Below are positions 13,527-22,607 of a DNA stretch of 38,943 nt, in pieces. The stretch's first letter is position 1; each line of letters starts with the position of its first letter. Source of the stretch: Candidatus Levyibacteriota bacterium (lineage in GTDB: Bacteria > Patescibacteriota > Microgenomatia > Levybacterales > UBA12049). The position numbers were made by a program, and so were the translations under genes. The notes below the pieces were generated by a model. The model had not been told where the DNA came from. It saw only the letters and a list, made by a program, of their open reading frames with translations, and searched no databases. The DNA lies in the NCBI GenBank assembly GCA_018061075.1, contig JAGOUW010000002.1, positions 1 to 38,943 on the forward strand, read 5' to 3'.

Positions 13527-16500
13527 GAATAAAAAAATGAAAGATATCAGTATTTTGGATTTCCAATCTTTGAAAGTTTTAGTAGCCGGAAAAGAAGATG
13601 TTATGGGCTGGAGTTACGGAGAAGTAACAAAGCCTGAAACTATTAACTACAGAACACTACGTCCTGAAAAAGATGGATTATTTGATGAAAGAATTTTTGG
13701 TCCTACGAAAGACTGGGAATGTTATTGTGGAAAATATAAGAGAATTAGATATAGAGGAATAATTTGCGATAAATGCGGAGTTGAAGTAACGCTCTCAAGA
13801 GTTAGACGCGAAAGAATGGGTCACATCGGATTAGCTTCACCAGTTGCTCACGTTTGGTACTTTAAGGGTTCAAGCTCACCTTTAAGTTTGATTCTCGACA
13901 TGTCTCAAAAAGACTTAGAATCTGTTATTTACTATGCTTCTTATTTGGTTACAAGTATTGAAGATGACAAAAAGAAAAAAGCATTAGAAGGTTTTGCGAA
14001 GGTAATAGAAGACCGAAAAGTAAATCTTAAAAAAGACGCAGAGGTTGAAGAAAAAGCGATTGATGAAGAAGCTAAGGAGAAATTAAAGTCTGCAGGAAAA
14101 TCAAAACCAGAGCAAAAAGAATTAATGGAACAGGAAATTGAGCTTTCTAAGAAACAAAGAATTCTTAGAATTAGTGAAAGAGTTTCAGCGGAATCTAAGA
14201 AAATCGATGAAATTGCAGATGCGCTAACAGCTTTAGTAAAAAGTCTCAAGCCAGGATCAGTTCTTTCAGAAGATGAATACTTTAAAGTTCTTGAATATGA
14301 TATTCCAATCTTCTTTACTTTCAAGACTGGCGCAGAAGGACTTTTAGAATTAATCGAAAAACTAAATATCGATAATCTTATTATTGAGCTTAGAAAAGAA
14401 GTAGAAAAAGCAAAAGGACAAAAATATCTAAAGTTAGTTAAGAGATTAAGACTTCTTGAAGTTATTAGAAAAGCTGGAGTTTCACCAAAAGACATGGTTT
14501 ATACAGTTCTTCCTGTTATCCCACCAGATCTTAGACCTATGGTTCAGTTGTCAGGAGGAAGATTTGCAACATCAGACTTGAATGATTTATATAGACGCGT
14601 AATTAATAGAAATAACCGCTTGAAGCATCTTATTTCTTTGGGAGCTCCAGAAATTATTTTAAGAAACGAAAAAAGAATGCTCCAGGAATCAGTTGATTCA
14701 TTAATTGATGCTTCACAACGTGGAACTCAGGTAGTTCAATCTCCTTTGAGATCACTTTCAGACATGTTAAGGGGAAAACAGGGAAGATTTAGACAGAACT
14801 TACTTGGAAAAAGAGTAGATTATTCAGGACGTTCAGTTATCGTTGTTGGACCTAACTTAAAATTATCTGAGTGCGGAATTCCAAAAGAAATGGCGCTTGA
14901 AATGTTTAAGCCATTCGTTCTTAGAGAGGTCATTGTTAGAGGATTTGCTCCAAACATTAAGTCTGCAAAGAGATTTATTGAAAAGCGTCCACCTGAAGTT
15001 TTCGATATCTTGGAAGAAATCACAAAGAATCATCCAGTTTTACTTAATCGTGCTCCAACATTACACAAATTAGGTATCCAGGCATTCTATCCAGTTCTTA
15101 TCGAAGGAGCTGCTATCCAATTACATCCTTGTGTTTGTTCAGGATTTAACGCTGATTTCGACGGAGACCAGATGGCTGTTCACATTCCTTTATCAGAAAA
15201 CGCACAAAAGGAAGCAATTGAACTTATGATGCCTAGAGAAAATCTCTTAAAGCCAGCTGATGGAGCTCCTATCACACTTCCTAATAAAGAAATGGCTGTT
15301 GGAGTTTTCTATCTCACTTCAATTGATGAAAGCTTGAGAAAAGAAGTTAAGCCAGAAGATGAAGAAATATTTTCTGATATCAACGATGCTCTTCTAGGAC
15401 ATTCATACGGAAGACTTAAATTAAGACAGCCTATTAAAGTTAGAGTAAATGGGGAAATCATCGAAACATCTATCGGACGCTTAATGTTTAACGAACATTT
15501 ACCAGAGTCTCTTGGATTCATGAACGAGCCTGTTAAAGCCTCTGGTATTAAAAAGTTAATTACTCGAGCTATGAAAGTTTCTAATTCACTTCAGGTTGAA
15601 GAGTTAATCGATAACATTAAAACACTAGGATTTTATGGATCAACTGTTTCTGGAATTTCAGTTTCAGTATTCGATACAGCTGTAGTTCAAGGAAAAGATA
15701 AGATTATCGATGGCGCAGAAGAAAAGATTGCAGAAATCGATCTAGAATATCAAAAAGGACTTATTACAAACGAAGAAAGAAAAAGACTTTCAAATAACGT
15801 TTGGCTTTCAACAACAGAGAGAATCGCTGACATGACTTGGGACTTATTAACAACTGGAAATGTTATTAGAACTATTATCGATTCTGAAGGAGCTAGAGCT
15901 GGAAAAGAACAGCTAAAACAGCTATCTGCGATGAGAGGACTTATCATGGATCCGCTTGGAAAGATTATTGAGCTTCCTATTAAATCTAACTTTAGAGAAG
16001 GACTTTCTATTTTTGAATACGTAGCTTCAGCTCGTGGATCTAGAAAAGGATTAACTGACTCAGCTCTTAAGACTGCAAACGCTGGATACTTAACCAGAAG
16101 ATTAGTCGATGTAAGTCATGACATGATTATTAAGACAGAAGATTGTGGAACAAAAAATGGAATTAAGATTTCAGCTACTGATCCAGATAGAACAGCAACA
16201 TTCCATGACAGAATTCTTGGAAGAATTGCAGCTGAAAATATAGTTTCTCCAAAAACAAAGAAGCCAATTGTAAAAGCTGGTCAGGAAATTACTGAAGACA
16301 AGGTTGCAGAGATTGCTACAGAAGATATTAGCGAAGCAATTGTTAGATCGGCTATAACTTGTGAACTTAAGTATGGAATGTGTTCCAACTGTTATGGTTG
16401 GGATTATTCTGTTAGAAGAAAAGTTTCTATGGGAGTTCCAGTCGGAGTAGTTGCAGCTCAGTCTATCGGAGAGCCAGGAACACAGCTTACTATGAGAACC

Positions 16501-17307
16501 AGATATGTTGCTGGAGCTGTTATGCAGGACGTTACTCATGGATTGCCTCGCGTTGAAGAACTTTTTGAAATGAGAACACCAAAAGCTCTTTCACCAATTT
16601 CAGAAACATCAGGAAAACTTACAATTGAGACAAGTGATGATGGATATCTACTTAAGGTTGCATCTCATAGAAAACCAGTTGAGGAAAGAGAATATTTCAT
16701 TCCATTAGCTTCAAATCTTTCAGTAAAAGACGGACAGGAAGTAAGTGTTGGAACTCAGTTTGCGCAGGGATATTTGGATCCTAAAGAGGTTCTTAAGATC
16801 ACAGGACTTATTGATGCACAAAGATATGTGATTACTGAAGCTCAAAAAGTTTATGAGTCACAGGGAATTGCAATTAACGATAAGCACTTTGAGGTAATTC
16901 TTAGAAAAATGTCCGATAAAGTAGCAATAGAAACAGTTGGAGATTCATCTTTAATTCCAGGAGACTTTATAACAAGAACCAGATTTGAAGAAATTAATGC
17001 TGAGATCTTAACTCAGGGTGGAGAACCAGCAACAGCAAGACAGACTATTCTTGGAGTTACAAAGTCATCATTATTCTCAGATTCATGGCTCTCAGCAGCT
17101 TCATTCCAGGAAACAACAAAAGTGTTAACAGAAGCTTCACTTGAAGGAGCAGAAGATAAGCTAATCGGACTTAAAGAAAATGTTATTATTGGACGCCTTA
17201 TCCCAGTTGATGGAATTACAGTTGATGAAGTTTCAGAGGAAGTAGTAGAAGTTGTTGCCCCAACAGAGCCTGCACCAGTTGAAGCTCCTGCACCAGATGC
17301 TGTATAA
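13519..17307 (+). CDS. rpoC: RNA polymerase subunit beta'
   Basis: RpoC holds the active-site magnesium through [14 protein letters not shown]. Of the N-terminal zinc finger I see [19 protein letters not shown]; the second zinc site is [15 protein letters not shown] with a Cys upstream. Other landmarks are [16 protein letters not shown], the bridge-helix region [19 protein letters not shown], the trigger-loop part [20 protein letters not shown], and an N-terminal coiled coil near residues 145-250 with many Lys/Glu. The 1262-residue length lacks the big insertions of proteobacteria. The last 25 residues are Pro/Ala/Glu-rich and look disordered. It is co-translated with rpoB and followed by rpsL after 14 bases. 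Confidence 0.98.
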   Translation: MDKNKKMKDISILDFQSLKVLVAGKEDVMGWSYGEVTKPETINYRTLRPEKDGLFDERIFGPTKDWECYCGKYKRIRYRGIICDKCGVEVTLSRVRRERMGHIGLASPVAHVWYFKGSSSPLSLILDMSQKDLESVIYYASYLVTSIEDDKKKKALEGFAKVIEDRKVNLKKDAEVEEKAIDEEAKEKLKSAGKSKPEQKELMEQEIELSKKQRILRISERVSAESKKIDEIADALTALVKSLKPGSVLSEDEYFKVLEYDIPIFFTFKTGAEGLLELIEKLNIDNLIIELRKEVEKAKGQKYLKLVKRLRLLEVIRKAGVSPKDMVYTVLPVIPPDLRPMVQLSGGRFATSDLNDLYRRVINRNNRLKHLISLGAPEIILRNEKRMLQESVDSLIDASQRGTQVVQSPLRSLSDMLRGKQGRFRQNLLGKRVDYSGRSVIVVGPNLKLSECGIPKEMALEMFKPFVLREVIVRGFAPNIKSAKRFIEKRPPEVFDILEEITKNHPVLLNRAPTLHKLGIQAFYPVLIEGAAIQLHPCVCSGFNADFDGDQMAVHIPLSENAQKEAIELMMPRENLLKPADGAPITLPNKEMAVGVFYLTSIDESLRKEVKPEDEEIFSDINDALLGHSYGRLKLRQPIKVRVNGEIIETSIGRLMFNEHLPESLGFMNEPVKASGIKKLITRAMKVSNSLQVEELIDNIKTLGFYGSTVSGISVSVFDTAVVQGKDKIIDGAEEKIAEIDLEYQKGLITNEERKRLSNNVWLSTTERIADMTWDLLTTGNVIRTIIDSEGARAGKEQLKQLSAMRGLIMDPLGKIIELPIKSNFREGLSIFEYVASARGSRKGLTDSALKTANAGYLTRRLVDVSHDMIIKTEDCGTKNGIKISATDPDRTATFHDRILGRIAAENIVSPKTKKPIVKAGQEITEDKVAEIATEDISEAIVRSAITCELKYGMCSNCYGWDYSVRRKVSMGVPVGVVAAQSIGEPGTQLTMRTRYVAGAVMQDVTHGLPRVEELFEMRTPKALSPISETSGKLTIETSDDGYLLKVASHRKPVEEREYFIPLASNLSVKDGQEVSVGTQFAQGYLDPKEVLKITGLIDAQRYVITEAQKVYESQGIAINDKHFEVILRKMSDKVAIETVGDSSLIPGDFITRTRFEEINAEILTQGGEPATARQTILGVTKSSLFSDSWLSAASFQETTKVLTEASLEGAEDKLIGLKENVIIGRLIPVDGITVDEVSEEVVEVVAPTEPAPVEAPAPDAV

Positions 17308-17321
17308 TTAAAAACCAAAAT

Positions 17322-17786
17322 ATGCCAACACTATCACAACTTACAAGACACGGAAGACACAAGAGAATGAAAAAGGTCAGAGTTACTGGACTTAGAAAAC
17401 TTTATAACGCTAAGGACAGAGTTTACACTGAAGTTAATTCACCTCAAAAAAGAGGAGTTGTAACTTTAGTTAAAACCATGACTCCTAGAAAACCTAATTC
17501 AGCTCTTAGAAAAGTAGCTAGAGTTAAATTATCAAACAGAACCGAAGTTACAGCTTATATCATGGGAGAAGGACATTCTTTAGCTGAGCACGGAATCGTT
17601 CTCGTCCGCGGCGGACGCGTAAAAGATTTAGCTGGAGTAAAGTATCACATAGTTCGAGGCAAATTAGACTTAGCTGGAGTAGTGGGACGTCAATCATCTA
17701 GAAGTAAATATGGAGCAAAGAGAGGATCCAAAGGAGCAGCAGCACCAAAAGCAGCAGCACCAGTTGTTGAAGCGCCAGCCGCTTAA
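17322..17786 (+). CDS. rpsL: 30S ribosomal protein S12
   Basis: S12 sits at the decoding centre. The 154-residue protein has [54 protein letters not shown] and [18 protein letters not shown]. The residue matching E. coli K42 is Arg (TPRKPNS instead of TPKKPNS), and P90 is replaced by Ala (KDLAGV). After the usual end, about 25 residues of Ala/Lys/Pro extend the C-terminus. A short insertion precedes NSPQKRG. It follows rpoC closely, so the str genes appear to be transcribed with rpoBC; a TATAAT at 17303-17308 overlapping the rpoC stop might add a promoter, 13 bases from this ATG. Confidence 0.97.
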   Translation: MPTLSQLTRHGRHKRMKKVRVTGLRKLYNAKDRVYTEVNSPQKRGVVTLVKTMTPRKPNSALRKVARVKLSNRTEVTAYIMGEGHSLAEHGIVLVRGGRVKDLAGVKYHIVRGKLDLAGVVGRQSSRSKYGAKRGSKGAAAPKAAAPVVEAPAA

Positions 17787-17793
17787 TTAAATT

Positions 17794-18288
17794 ATGAGAC
17801 ACGCACACGCAAGTAAAAAAAGACATATTGAAGGAGACGCAGTTTACAATAATGTTCTCGTAGCGAAACTTGCTAATTACATTATGAAAGACGGTAAAAA
17901 ATCAGTTGCTCAGAAAATTGTATATGACATGATGGATATCCTTGCTAAAAATCCTTTGGCAGGAACAGGATCAGATGGAGCATTGAATGTTTTTGAAAAA
18001 GCAGTGCAAAATATCGGTCCAAAGACAGAAATTAAAGCTCGTCGTGTTGGAGGAGCAAGTTATCAAATCCCGATTGAGGTTAGAGGAGATAGAAGAACAG
18101 CATTAGCACTTCGTTGGATAGTTGATGCAGCTAGAGCAAAATCAAGTAAAGATTTCCACACATTTGCAGAAAAACTAGCATCAGAAATTCTTGCAGCAGC
18201 TGAAAATCAGGGAGAAGCAGTAAAGAAAAGAGATAATGTACACAGAATGGCCGACGCTAATAAAGCTTTCTCTCACTTCAGAATCTAA
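17794..18288 (+). CDS. rpsG: 30S ribosomal protein S7
   Basis: S7 nucleates assembly of the 30S head by binding the 3' domain of 16S rRNA. The 164-residue protein has KLANYIMKDGKKSVAQKIVY, ALNVFEKAVQNIGPKTEIKA, RRVGGASYQIPIEVRGDRRT, ALALRWIVDAARAKSSKDF and a KRDNVHRMADANKAFSHFRI end. The N-terminus is MRHAHASKKRHIEGD, shorter and more His-rich than the usual MPRRGRVPKR. It lies seven bases after rpsL. Unlike the common str operon, fusA does not follow directly: two unrelated genes with their own promoters intervene. Confidence 0.96.
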   Translation: MRHAHASKKRHIEGDAVYNNVLVAKLANYIMKDGKKSVAQKIVYDMMDILAKNPLAGTGSDGALNVFEKAVQNIGPKTEIKARRVGGASYQIPIEVRGDRRTALALRWIVDAARAKSSKDFHTFAEKLASEILAAAENQGEAVKKRDNVHRMADANKAFSHFRI

Positions 18289-18296
18289 CCCTATAG

Positions 18297-18325
18297 TTGC
18301 AGTTTAAACTCCATTAGAATATAAT
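18297..18325 (+). promoter_or_regulatory. Promoter of the 18335 gene
   Basis: TTGCAG at 18297-18302 and TATAAT at 18320-18325 are 17 bases apart; the ATG follows after nine bases, so the leader is about two bases or absent. Confidence 0.65.
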
Positions 18326-18334
18326 TCCCCGACT

Positions 18335-19228
18335 ATGCCAACAGAAGCATTTAACGGCGCAAACTTTTACATGGCTGAATCTACGATTATTCCAAGGGGT
18401 GGATTTGGGATGGTTAGAATTGGAATCCCACAGGAAGCTTTCCCTCCCGGTCCTCTTTCATCTGAGCTTATAAGAACTGCATATTCTAACGGAAGAAGTC
18501 AGATTGCCCAGGTGGGAGGAGATTTAAGGACTGCTTCAAATCAAGAGATTGCAGATGCGATCGAGATGGGAGGGTTTGAGGGCAGAGAGGTGAGTTATGT
18601 TCCTGCTCAAGTAAGAATTGATAGTCATTTTACAGATTTAGCACTTGACTACGGATTACCAATAGGAAGACTGTATATTCCTGGTAGAGACATAAAAGGG
18701 GTCGAGTTAAGGGACCTTATGGCGTCTGATCAGATTGAAATGGGAAATGAAAAAGGATGGGAGTATTACTATGAACCTCCAGACGGAAAACCACTACATG
18801 AAAAAAATGATGAAGATATAGCGGGAATTATTGTAAGAATTAATGCGGGTGAAAAGTTCTGGATACCGCCCCAAAAAAAGTTATTGAGAGTTAGAGATTT
18901 AAGTTCTGATGGAAAGGAATATAGACAAGAAATAGATAAATTATTAGTTCTTGTTCCTCCAAGCGACAGAACGCAGCTATGGATAGGAAATACAAGCGTA
19001 ACAGTCGGAATGACTGAGGGAATTGACGCAATTTTAGATAGGGAAGTATATTCAAGCATTAATCTTAAAGGAAAAAAAGGACTCAGAGGGAAACACATTA
19101 ATGCAAGAGTTCTTGATGGAGGTAGAGATTGGTTAATTAGAGTTGAAATTCTTGGCCCAACGACAAGAGATGGTGATAACTTTATAATCATGAGATTTAA
19201 AGAAGGAGCTAAAAAACTCACCAAGTAA
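18335..19228 (+). CDS. Hypothetical protein
   Basis: I do not recognise this 297-residue protein. It has no signal peptide or membrane helix. The first half contains STIIPRGGFGMVRIGIPQEA and SNGRSQIAQVGGDLRTASNQ; the second half looks beta-rich, with KFWIPPQKKLLRVRDLSS, IDKLLVLVPPSDRTQLWIG and LIRVEILGPTTRDGDNFIIM. Alternating hydrophobic strands suggest a globular soluble domain. It has its own promoter and stands between rpsG and a YdeI-family gene. A perfect palindrome begins at its stop codon. No function can be inferred from context. Confidence 0.7.
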   Translation: MPTEAFNGANFYMAESTIIPRGGFGMVRIGIPQEAFPPGPLSSELIRTAYSNGRSQIAQVGGDLRTASNQEIADAIEMGGFEGREVSYVPAQVRIDSHFTDLALDYGLPIGRLYIPGRDIKGVELRDLMASDQIEMGNEKGWEYYYEPPDGKPLHEKNDEDIAGIIVRINAGEKFWIPPQKKLLRVRDLSSDGKEYRQEIDKLLVLVPPSDRTQLWIGNTSVTVGMTEGIDAILDREVYSSINLKGKKGLRGKHINARVLDGGRDWLIRVEILGPTTRDGDNFIIMRFKEGAKKLTK

Positions 19229-19255
19229 CTCTTCATATATCGATATATGAAGAGT
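19228..19255. repeat. Perfect 28-bp palindrome between two genes
   Basis: ACTCTTCATATAT (19228-19240), CG and ATATATGAAGAGT (19243-19255) form a perfect palindrome. No T run follows, so it is not a standard intrinsic terminator. It ends 21 bases before the -10 box of the YdeI-family gene, i.e. right at the -35 position, which would suit an operator. It could also be a terminator of the upstream gene. Confidence 0.7.
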
Positions 19256-19276
19256 AATGACTTATGGAGAAAGTAA

Positions 19277-19282
19277 TATAAT
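19277..19282 (+). promoter_or_regulatory. -10 box (TATAAT) of the YdeI-family gene
   Basis: TATAAT is six bases before the ATG at 19289, predicting a leaderless mRNA. No good -35 box is visible; the 28-bp palindrome abuts that position. Confidence 0.6.
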
Positions 19283-19288
19283 TAATTT

Positions 19289-19840
19289 ATGAAGAGTTTT
19301 TATGCGAAAAATAGAAAAGAATGGCGAGATTGGCTTGAAAAAAACCACGATAATGAAAAAGAAATATGGTTTGTCTTTTATAACAAAGCTTCAGGTAAAT
19401 TTTCAATTTCTTACAGTGAGGCAGTTGAGGAAGCGTTGTGTTTTGGGTGGATAGATGGAGTGGTTAGAAAGCGAGATCAGGATTCTACTATTCAAAGATT
19501 TACACAAAGAAGAATTAAGTCTAATTGGTCTGAGCTTAATAAAGAACGAGCAAGACGTTTGATTAAATCAAAACTTATGACTACATATGGAATGAAGGCA
19601 CTCGCTAGCGTGGATCTTTCGGAAAAACCAGTCGTAATGTCTTCTGAAACAGAAAAAGCATTAAAGTCAGATGCAGAAGTCTGGAAGAATTATCAAGCCT
19701 TTGACGATCTCTATAAAAGACTTAGGATTTACTATATAGAAGATGCTAAAAAGCAAAAAAGAATGGAAGAATACGAAAGACGTTTAAATTCATTTATAAA
19801 GAATACAAAGAAAAATAAAAAATTCGGAACAATTCTATAG
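19289..19840 (+). CDS. YdeI/OmpD-associated (OmdA) family protein
   Basis: This 183-residue protein follows the family pattern: SFYAKNRKEWRDWLEKNHDN, EIWFVFYNKASGKFSISYSE, EEALCFGWIDGVVRKRDQDS, then RFTQRRIKSNWSELNKERAR and a Lys-rich C-terminal helix region. Family members are described as bacteriocin-protection or stress-associated proteins, but the molecular activity is not established. It is cytosolic in appearance, with no signal peptide. It forms a single-gene unit with a leaderless start and a palindrome next to its promoter, so it may be specifically regulated. Confidence 0.85.
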   Translation: MKSFYAKNRKEWRDWLEKNHDNEKEIWFVFYNKASGKFSISYSEAVEEALCFGWIDGVVRKRDQDSTIQRFTQRRIKSNWSELNKERARRLIKSKLMTTYGMKALASVDLSEKPVVMSSETEKALKSDAEVWKNYQAFDDLYKRLRIYYIEDAKKQKRMEEYERRLNSFIKNTKKNKKFGTIL

Positions 19841-19857
19841 ATTCTAAAAAGATTTTG

Positions 19858-19866
19858 TGGTATACT
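19858..19866 (+). promoter_or_regulatory. fusA extended -10 promoter
   Basis: TGG precedes TATACT (19861-19866), forming an extended -10 (TGnTATACT). No convincing -35 box is seen. Transcription should start at 19872-19873. Confidence 0.7.
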
Positions 19867-19871
19867 CATTT

Positions 19872-19895
19872 AGCTTCCAGAAGTGGAAGTTTTTT
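19872..19895 (+). promoter_or_regulatory. 5'-terminal hairpin plus U run in the fusA leader
   Basis: The predicted mRNA begins with a hairpin, CTTCC (19874-19878) with GGAAG (19885-19889), extended by G-U and A-U pairs. Six T's (19890-19895), then AAAATTTT and the fusA ATG at 19904, follow. The leader is about 31 bases. It has the form of an intrinsic terminator, but it lies at the very 5' end of a highly expressed gene. Confidence 0.7.
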
Positions 19896-19903
19896 AAAAT
19901 TTT

Positions 19904-22039
19904 ATGGCTGATTCATCTAATAGACATTTTGATCTAGAAAAGATCCGAAACATCGGAATTATCGCGCATATTGACGCGGGAAAAACCACAACTACAGAGC
20001 GCATTCTTTACTACACTGGAAAAACTCACAAAATTGGAGATATCGACGAGGGAAATACAGTCATGGACTGGATGAAGGAAGAAAGAGAGCGCGGAATCAC
20101 AATCGTTTCTGCTGCTACTACTGCTTTCTGGACCCCAACTGAAGGAACTCTAAAGGGTGTAGAGCACAGATTTAATATTATTGATACTCCAGGTCACGTA
20201 GACTTTACAGCTGAAGTTGAGCGCTCTCTTAGAGTTCTTGACGGAGGTATCACAGTTCTTGACGCAGAAGAAGGAGTTCAGTCTCAGTCAGAAACAGTTT
20301 GGAGACAGGCTGATAAATATAAAGTGCCTAGAATTTGCTTCATTAATAAAATGGATAAATTAGGAGCAGATTTCTTAGCTACTGTTAAATCTATTGAAGA
20401 TAGACTTGGTGCAAACACAGCAATCATGGTTCTTCCAATTGGAAGTGAGCAAACATATGTCGGAAACGTTGATCTTTTAACTCGCCAGGCTATTAGATGG
20501 GGTGGAGATGAATTAGGAGCAAAATACGAAGTAAATGATGATATTCCCGCTGAAATGAAGGATCAAGTTGATGAATACAGACATAAGCTTATTGAAAAAA
20601 TCTCAGAAACTGACGACGCATTGCTCGACAAATACTTAAATGGAACAGAGCCATCTGTTGAAGAATTAAGAGCAGCGCTTAGACGCGCAGTTATTGCATA
20701 TAAATTAGTACCAATTTATGCTGGAACATCCCTACGAAATAAGGGAGTACAGCCACTTCTTGACGCAGTTGTTGAATACCTTCCATCCCCAGTAGATCTA
20801 AAAGAAGTAAAAGGTATAAATCCTAAAACAGAACAAGAAGAAATGAGACAGTTAGTAGCAGATGCTCCTCTTTCAGGACTAGCATTTAAAATCCAAAACG
20901 ATCCACACGTAGGAAAGCTTACTTTTTATAGAGTTTATTCTGGAAAAATTAAATCTGGAAGTTATATTTATAATTCCACAAAGGATAATACAGAGCGCGT
21001 TGGTCGTCTTCTTCTCATGCACTCAAACCAGAGAGAAGAAATTGATGAAGCGTTCGCAGGAGAAATCGTAGCTATCGTTGGACTTAAAGAAACCATTACT
21101 GGAGATACACTTTGTGATGAAGCAAATCCAATAGTTCTTGAGAAAATTACATTCCCAGAGCCAGTTATTTCTCTAGCTATTGAACCAAAAACTAAATCTG
21201 ATCAGGAAAAACTAGGTTTTGCTTTAAAAAGACTTATGGATGAAGATCCAACATTCCAAGTTAAAACAAATCACGAAACAAATCAGACTATTATTTCAGG
21301 AGTTGGAGAGTTACAGCTTGAAGTTAAGGTTAACACTATGAAATCTGACTTTGGAGTTGAAGCAAATGTTGGAGCTCCACAGGTGGCTTTTAAAGAAACT
21401 ATTAAAACTGAAGCAACAGGAGAAGGAAAATATATCAGACAATCTGGAGGACGTGGTCAATATGGTCACTGTTGGCTTCGAATTAAGCCAAAACCAAGAG
21501 GTGAAGGAAATGAATTTATCGATGCAATTAAAGGTGGAGCTATTCCTGCAGAGTTTGTAAAAGCAATTGAAAAAGGTATTAAGGAATCAGAAGAAAATGG
21601 AATTTATTTGGGATATCCAGTTGTGGATATGAGTGTCGAAGTTTATGATGGATCTTTCCATGATGTTGATTCATCTGAAATGTCATTTAAGATTGCAGCT
21701 AGTAAAGCATTGCAGGCAGCAGCAGCACAAGCTCAGCTAACGCTTCTTGAGCCTATTATGAAGGTTGAAGTTACAACTCCATCAGAATTTTTAGGAGACG
21801 TTATCGGAGATCTTTCAAGTAAGAGAGCACAAATTTCAGGAAGTGAAGATCGAGGAAAAGCGACAATCGTTAATGCTATGGTTCCTCTTTCAGAACTTTC
21901 AGGTTACGCAACAATCTTAAGAAGCATGACTCAAGGAAGAGCATCGTATTATATGGAACCTTCACATTACGACGAAGTTCCTCAAAACATCCAGGCTCAA
22001 ATGAAAGCCGCCTCCACCTTCACAGGAAGGGTGGAATAA
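19904..22039 (+). CDS. fusA: Elongation factor G
   Basis: EF-G drives ribosomal translocation and, with RRF, recycling, using GTP. The 711-residue protein has the P loop AHIDAGKTTTTERILYYTG, switch I RERGITIVSAATT, DTPGHVDFT, NKMDKLGADF, and domain IV with GGRGQYGHCWLRI and GYPVVDMSVEVYDGSFHDVD. Domain V includes MTQGRASYYMEPSHYDEVP. The length is normal for EF-G. It stands alone, separated from rpsG by two orphan genes, and has its own extended -10 promoter and a hairpin/U-run leader that resembles the tuf leader. Confidence 0.98.
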   Translation: MADSSNRHFDLEKIRNIGIIAHIDAGKTTTTERILYYTGKTHKIGDIDEGNTVMDWMKEERERGITIVSAATTAFWTPTEGTLKGVEHRFNIIDTPGHVDFTAEVERSLRVLDGGITVLDAEEGVQSQSETVWRQADKYKVPRICFINKMDKLGADFLATVKSIEDRLGANTAIMVLPIGSEQTYVGNVDLLTRQAIRWGGDELGAKYEVNDDIPAEMKDQVDEYRHKLIEKISETDDALLDKYLNGTEPSVEELRAALRRAVIAYKLVPIYAGTSLRNKGVQPLLDAVVEYLPSPVDLKEVKGINPKTEQEEMRQLVADAPLSGLAFKIQNDPHVGKLTFYRVYSGKIKSGSYIYNSTKDNTERVGRLLLMHSNQREEIDEAFAGEIVAIVGLKETITGDTLCDEANPIVLEKITFPEPVISLAIEPKTKSDQEKLGFALKRLMDEDPTFQVKTNHETNQTIISGVGELQLEVKVNTMKSDFGVEANVGAPQVAFKETIKTEATGEGKYIRQSGGRGQYGHCWLRIKPKPRGEGNEFIDAIKGGAIPAEFVKAIEKGIKESEENGIYLGYPVVDMSVEVYDGSFHDVDSSEMSFKIAASKALQAAAAQAQLTLLEPIMKVEVTTPSEFLGDVIGDLSSKRAQISGSEDRGKATIVNAMVPLSELSGYATILRSMTQGRASYYMEPSHYDEVPQNIQAQMKAASTFTGRVE

Positions 22040-22050
22040 CTCCTTCCTTT

Positions 22051-22076
22051 AAGCTTTATAGGAAACTATGAGGCTT
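22051..22076. terminator. GAAA-capped hairpin downstream of fusA
   Basis: AAGCTTTATAG (22051-22061) pairs with CTATGAGGCTT (22066-22076) around a GAAA tetraloop, 11 base pairs with G-U wobbles. No T run follows, so it may be a 3'-end stabiliser rather than an intrinsic terminator. It overlaps the -35 region of the next promoter. Confidence 0.55.
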
Positions 22077-22104
22077 GAATTATTCAAATATTTCCTTATA
22101 TACT
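22075..22104 (+). promoter_or_regulatory. Promoter of the arginine decarboxylase gene
   Basis: TTGAAT at 22075-22080 and TATACT at 22099-22104 are 18 bases apart; the ATG at 22114 follows after nine bases. Confidence 0.55.
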
Positions 22105-22113
22105 GATTAAGTT

Positions 22114-22605
22114 ATGAAAATTTATTTAACAACTGGTGTTGGTTTTGGTAAGACTCCACTTTCCGCATTTGACGGTGCATTAGCGGATGCAGGAGTAATG
22201 AATTTTAATTTGGTTGTTTTGTCATCAGTAGTTCCGCCTGGAACAACTATAGTTCACGACAAGATGCCTGTAGATGATAGCGAGTGGGGAAATAAGCTTT
22301 ATTGTGTAAAAGCTGAAATGAGAAGCAGAGATTCAGGAAGATTTATCGGAGCTGCTTTAGGCTGGTATCAACTGGAAGATGGTCGGGGAGTTTTCGTAGA
22401 GCATGAGGAGACAGGAGAGGTTGAAAGTTCTGTTGAGGCAGACTTAAAAGAAGAAGTTAAAAGATCAATTATGGATTTATGTAAAAACAGAGATATTCCT
22501 TTTAATGAGAGCAAAATGGGAGTAAAAATTAAAACATCAAAAGTAAAAGATTTACCTGCTTCAGTAATTGTAATTGCAGCATATAAGTCTGAGAATTGGG
22601 ATTAA
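22114..22605 (+). CDS. pdaD: Pyruvoyl-dependent arginine decarboxylase (PvlArgDC)
   Basis: This enzyme converts arginine to agmatine and CO2, the entry to polyamine synthesis or an acid-resistance reaction. The 163-residue length and sequence match the archaeal/chlamydial type: MKIYLTTGVGFGKTPLSAFD, then NFNLVVLSSVVPPGT and DSGRFIGAALGWYQLEDGRG, and a C-terminal ASVIVIAAYKSENWD. Self-cleavage is expected between S37 and S38, turning S38 into the pyruvoyl cofactor and giving beta (1-37) and alpha chains. It does not need PLP. The gene is followed after two bases by an EamA transporter, suggesting co-transcription. The argGH genes lie elsewhere in the window. Confidence 0.93.
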   Translation: MKIYLTTGVGFGKTPLSAFDGALADAGVMNFNLVVLSSVVPPGTTIVHDKMPVDDSEWGNKLYCVKAEMRSRDSGRFIGAALGWYQLEDGRGVFVEHEETGEVESSVEADLKEEVKRSIMDLCKNRDIPFNESKMGVKIKTSKVKDLPASVIVIAAYKSENWD

Positions 22606-22607
22606 TT

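Noticed and set aside
17303-17308. TATAAT at the rpoC stop as the main rpsL promoter
   Set aside because: It is 13 bases from the rpsL ATG, unlike the 6-9 of other leaderless genes, and has no clear -35; read-through from rpoC is sufficient.
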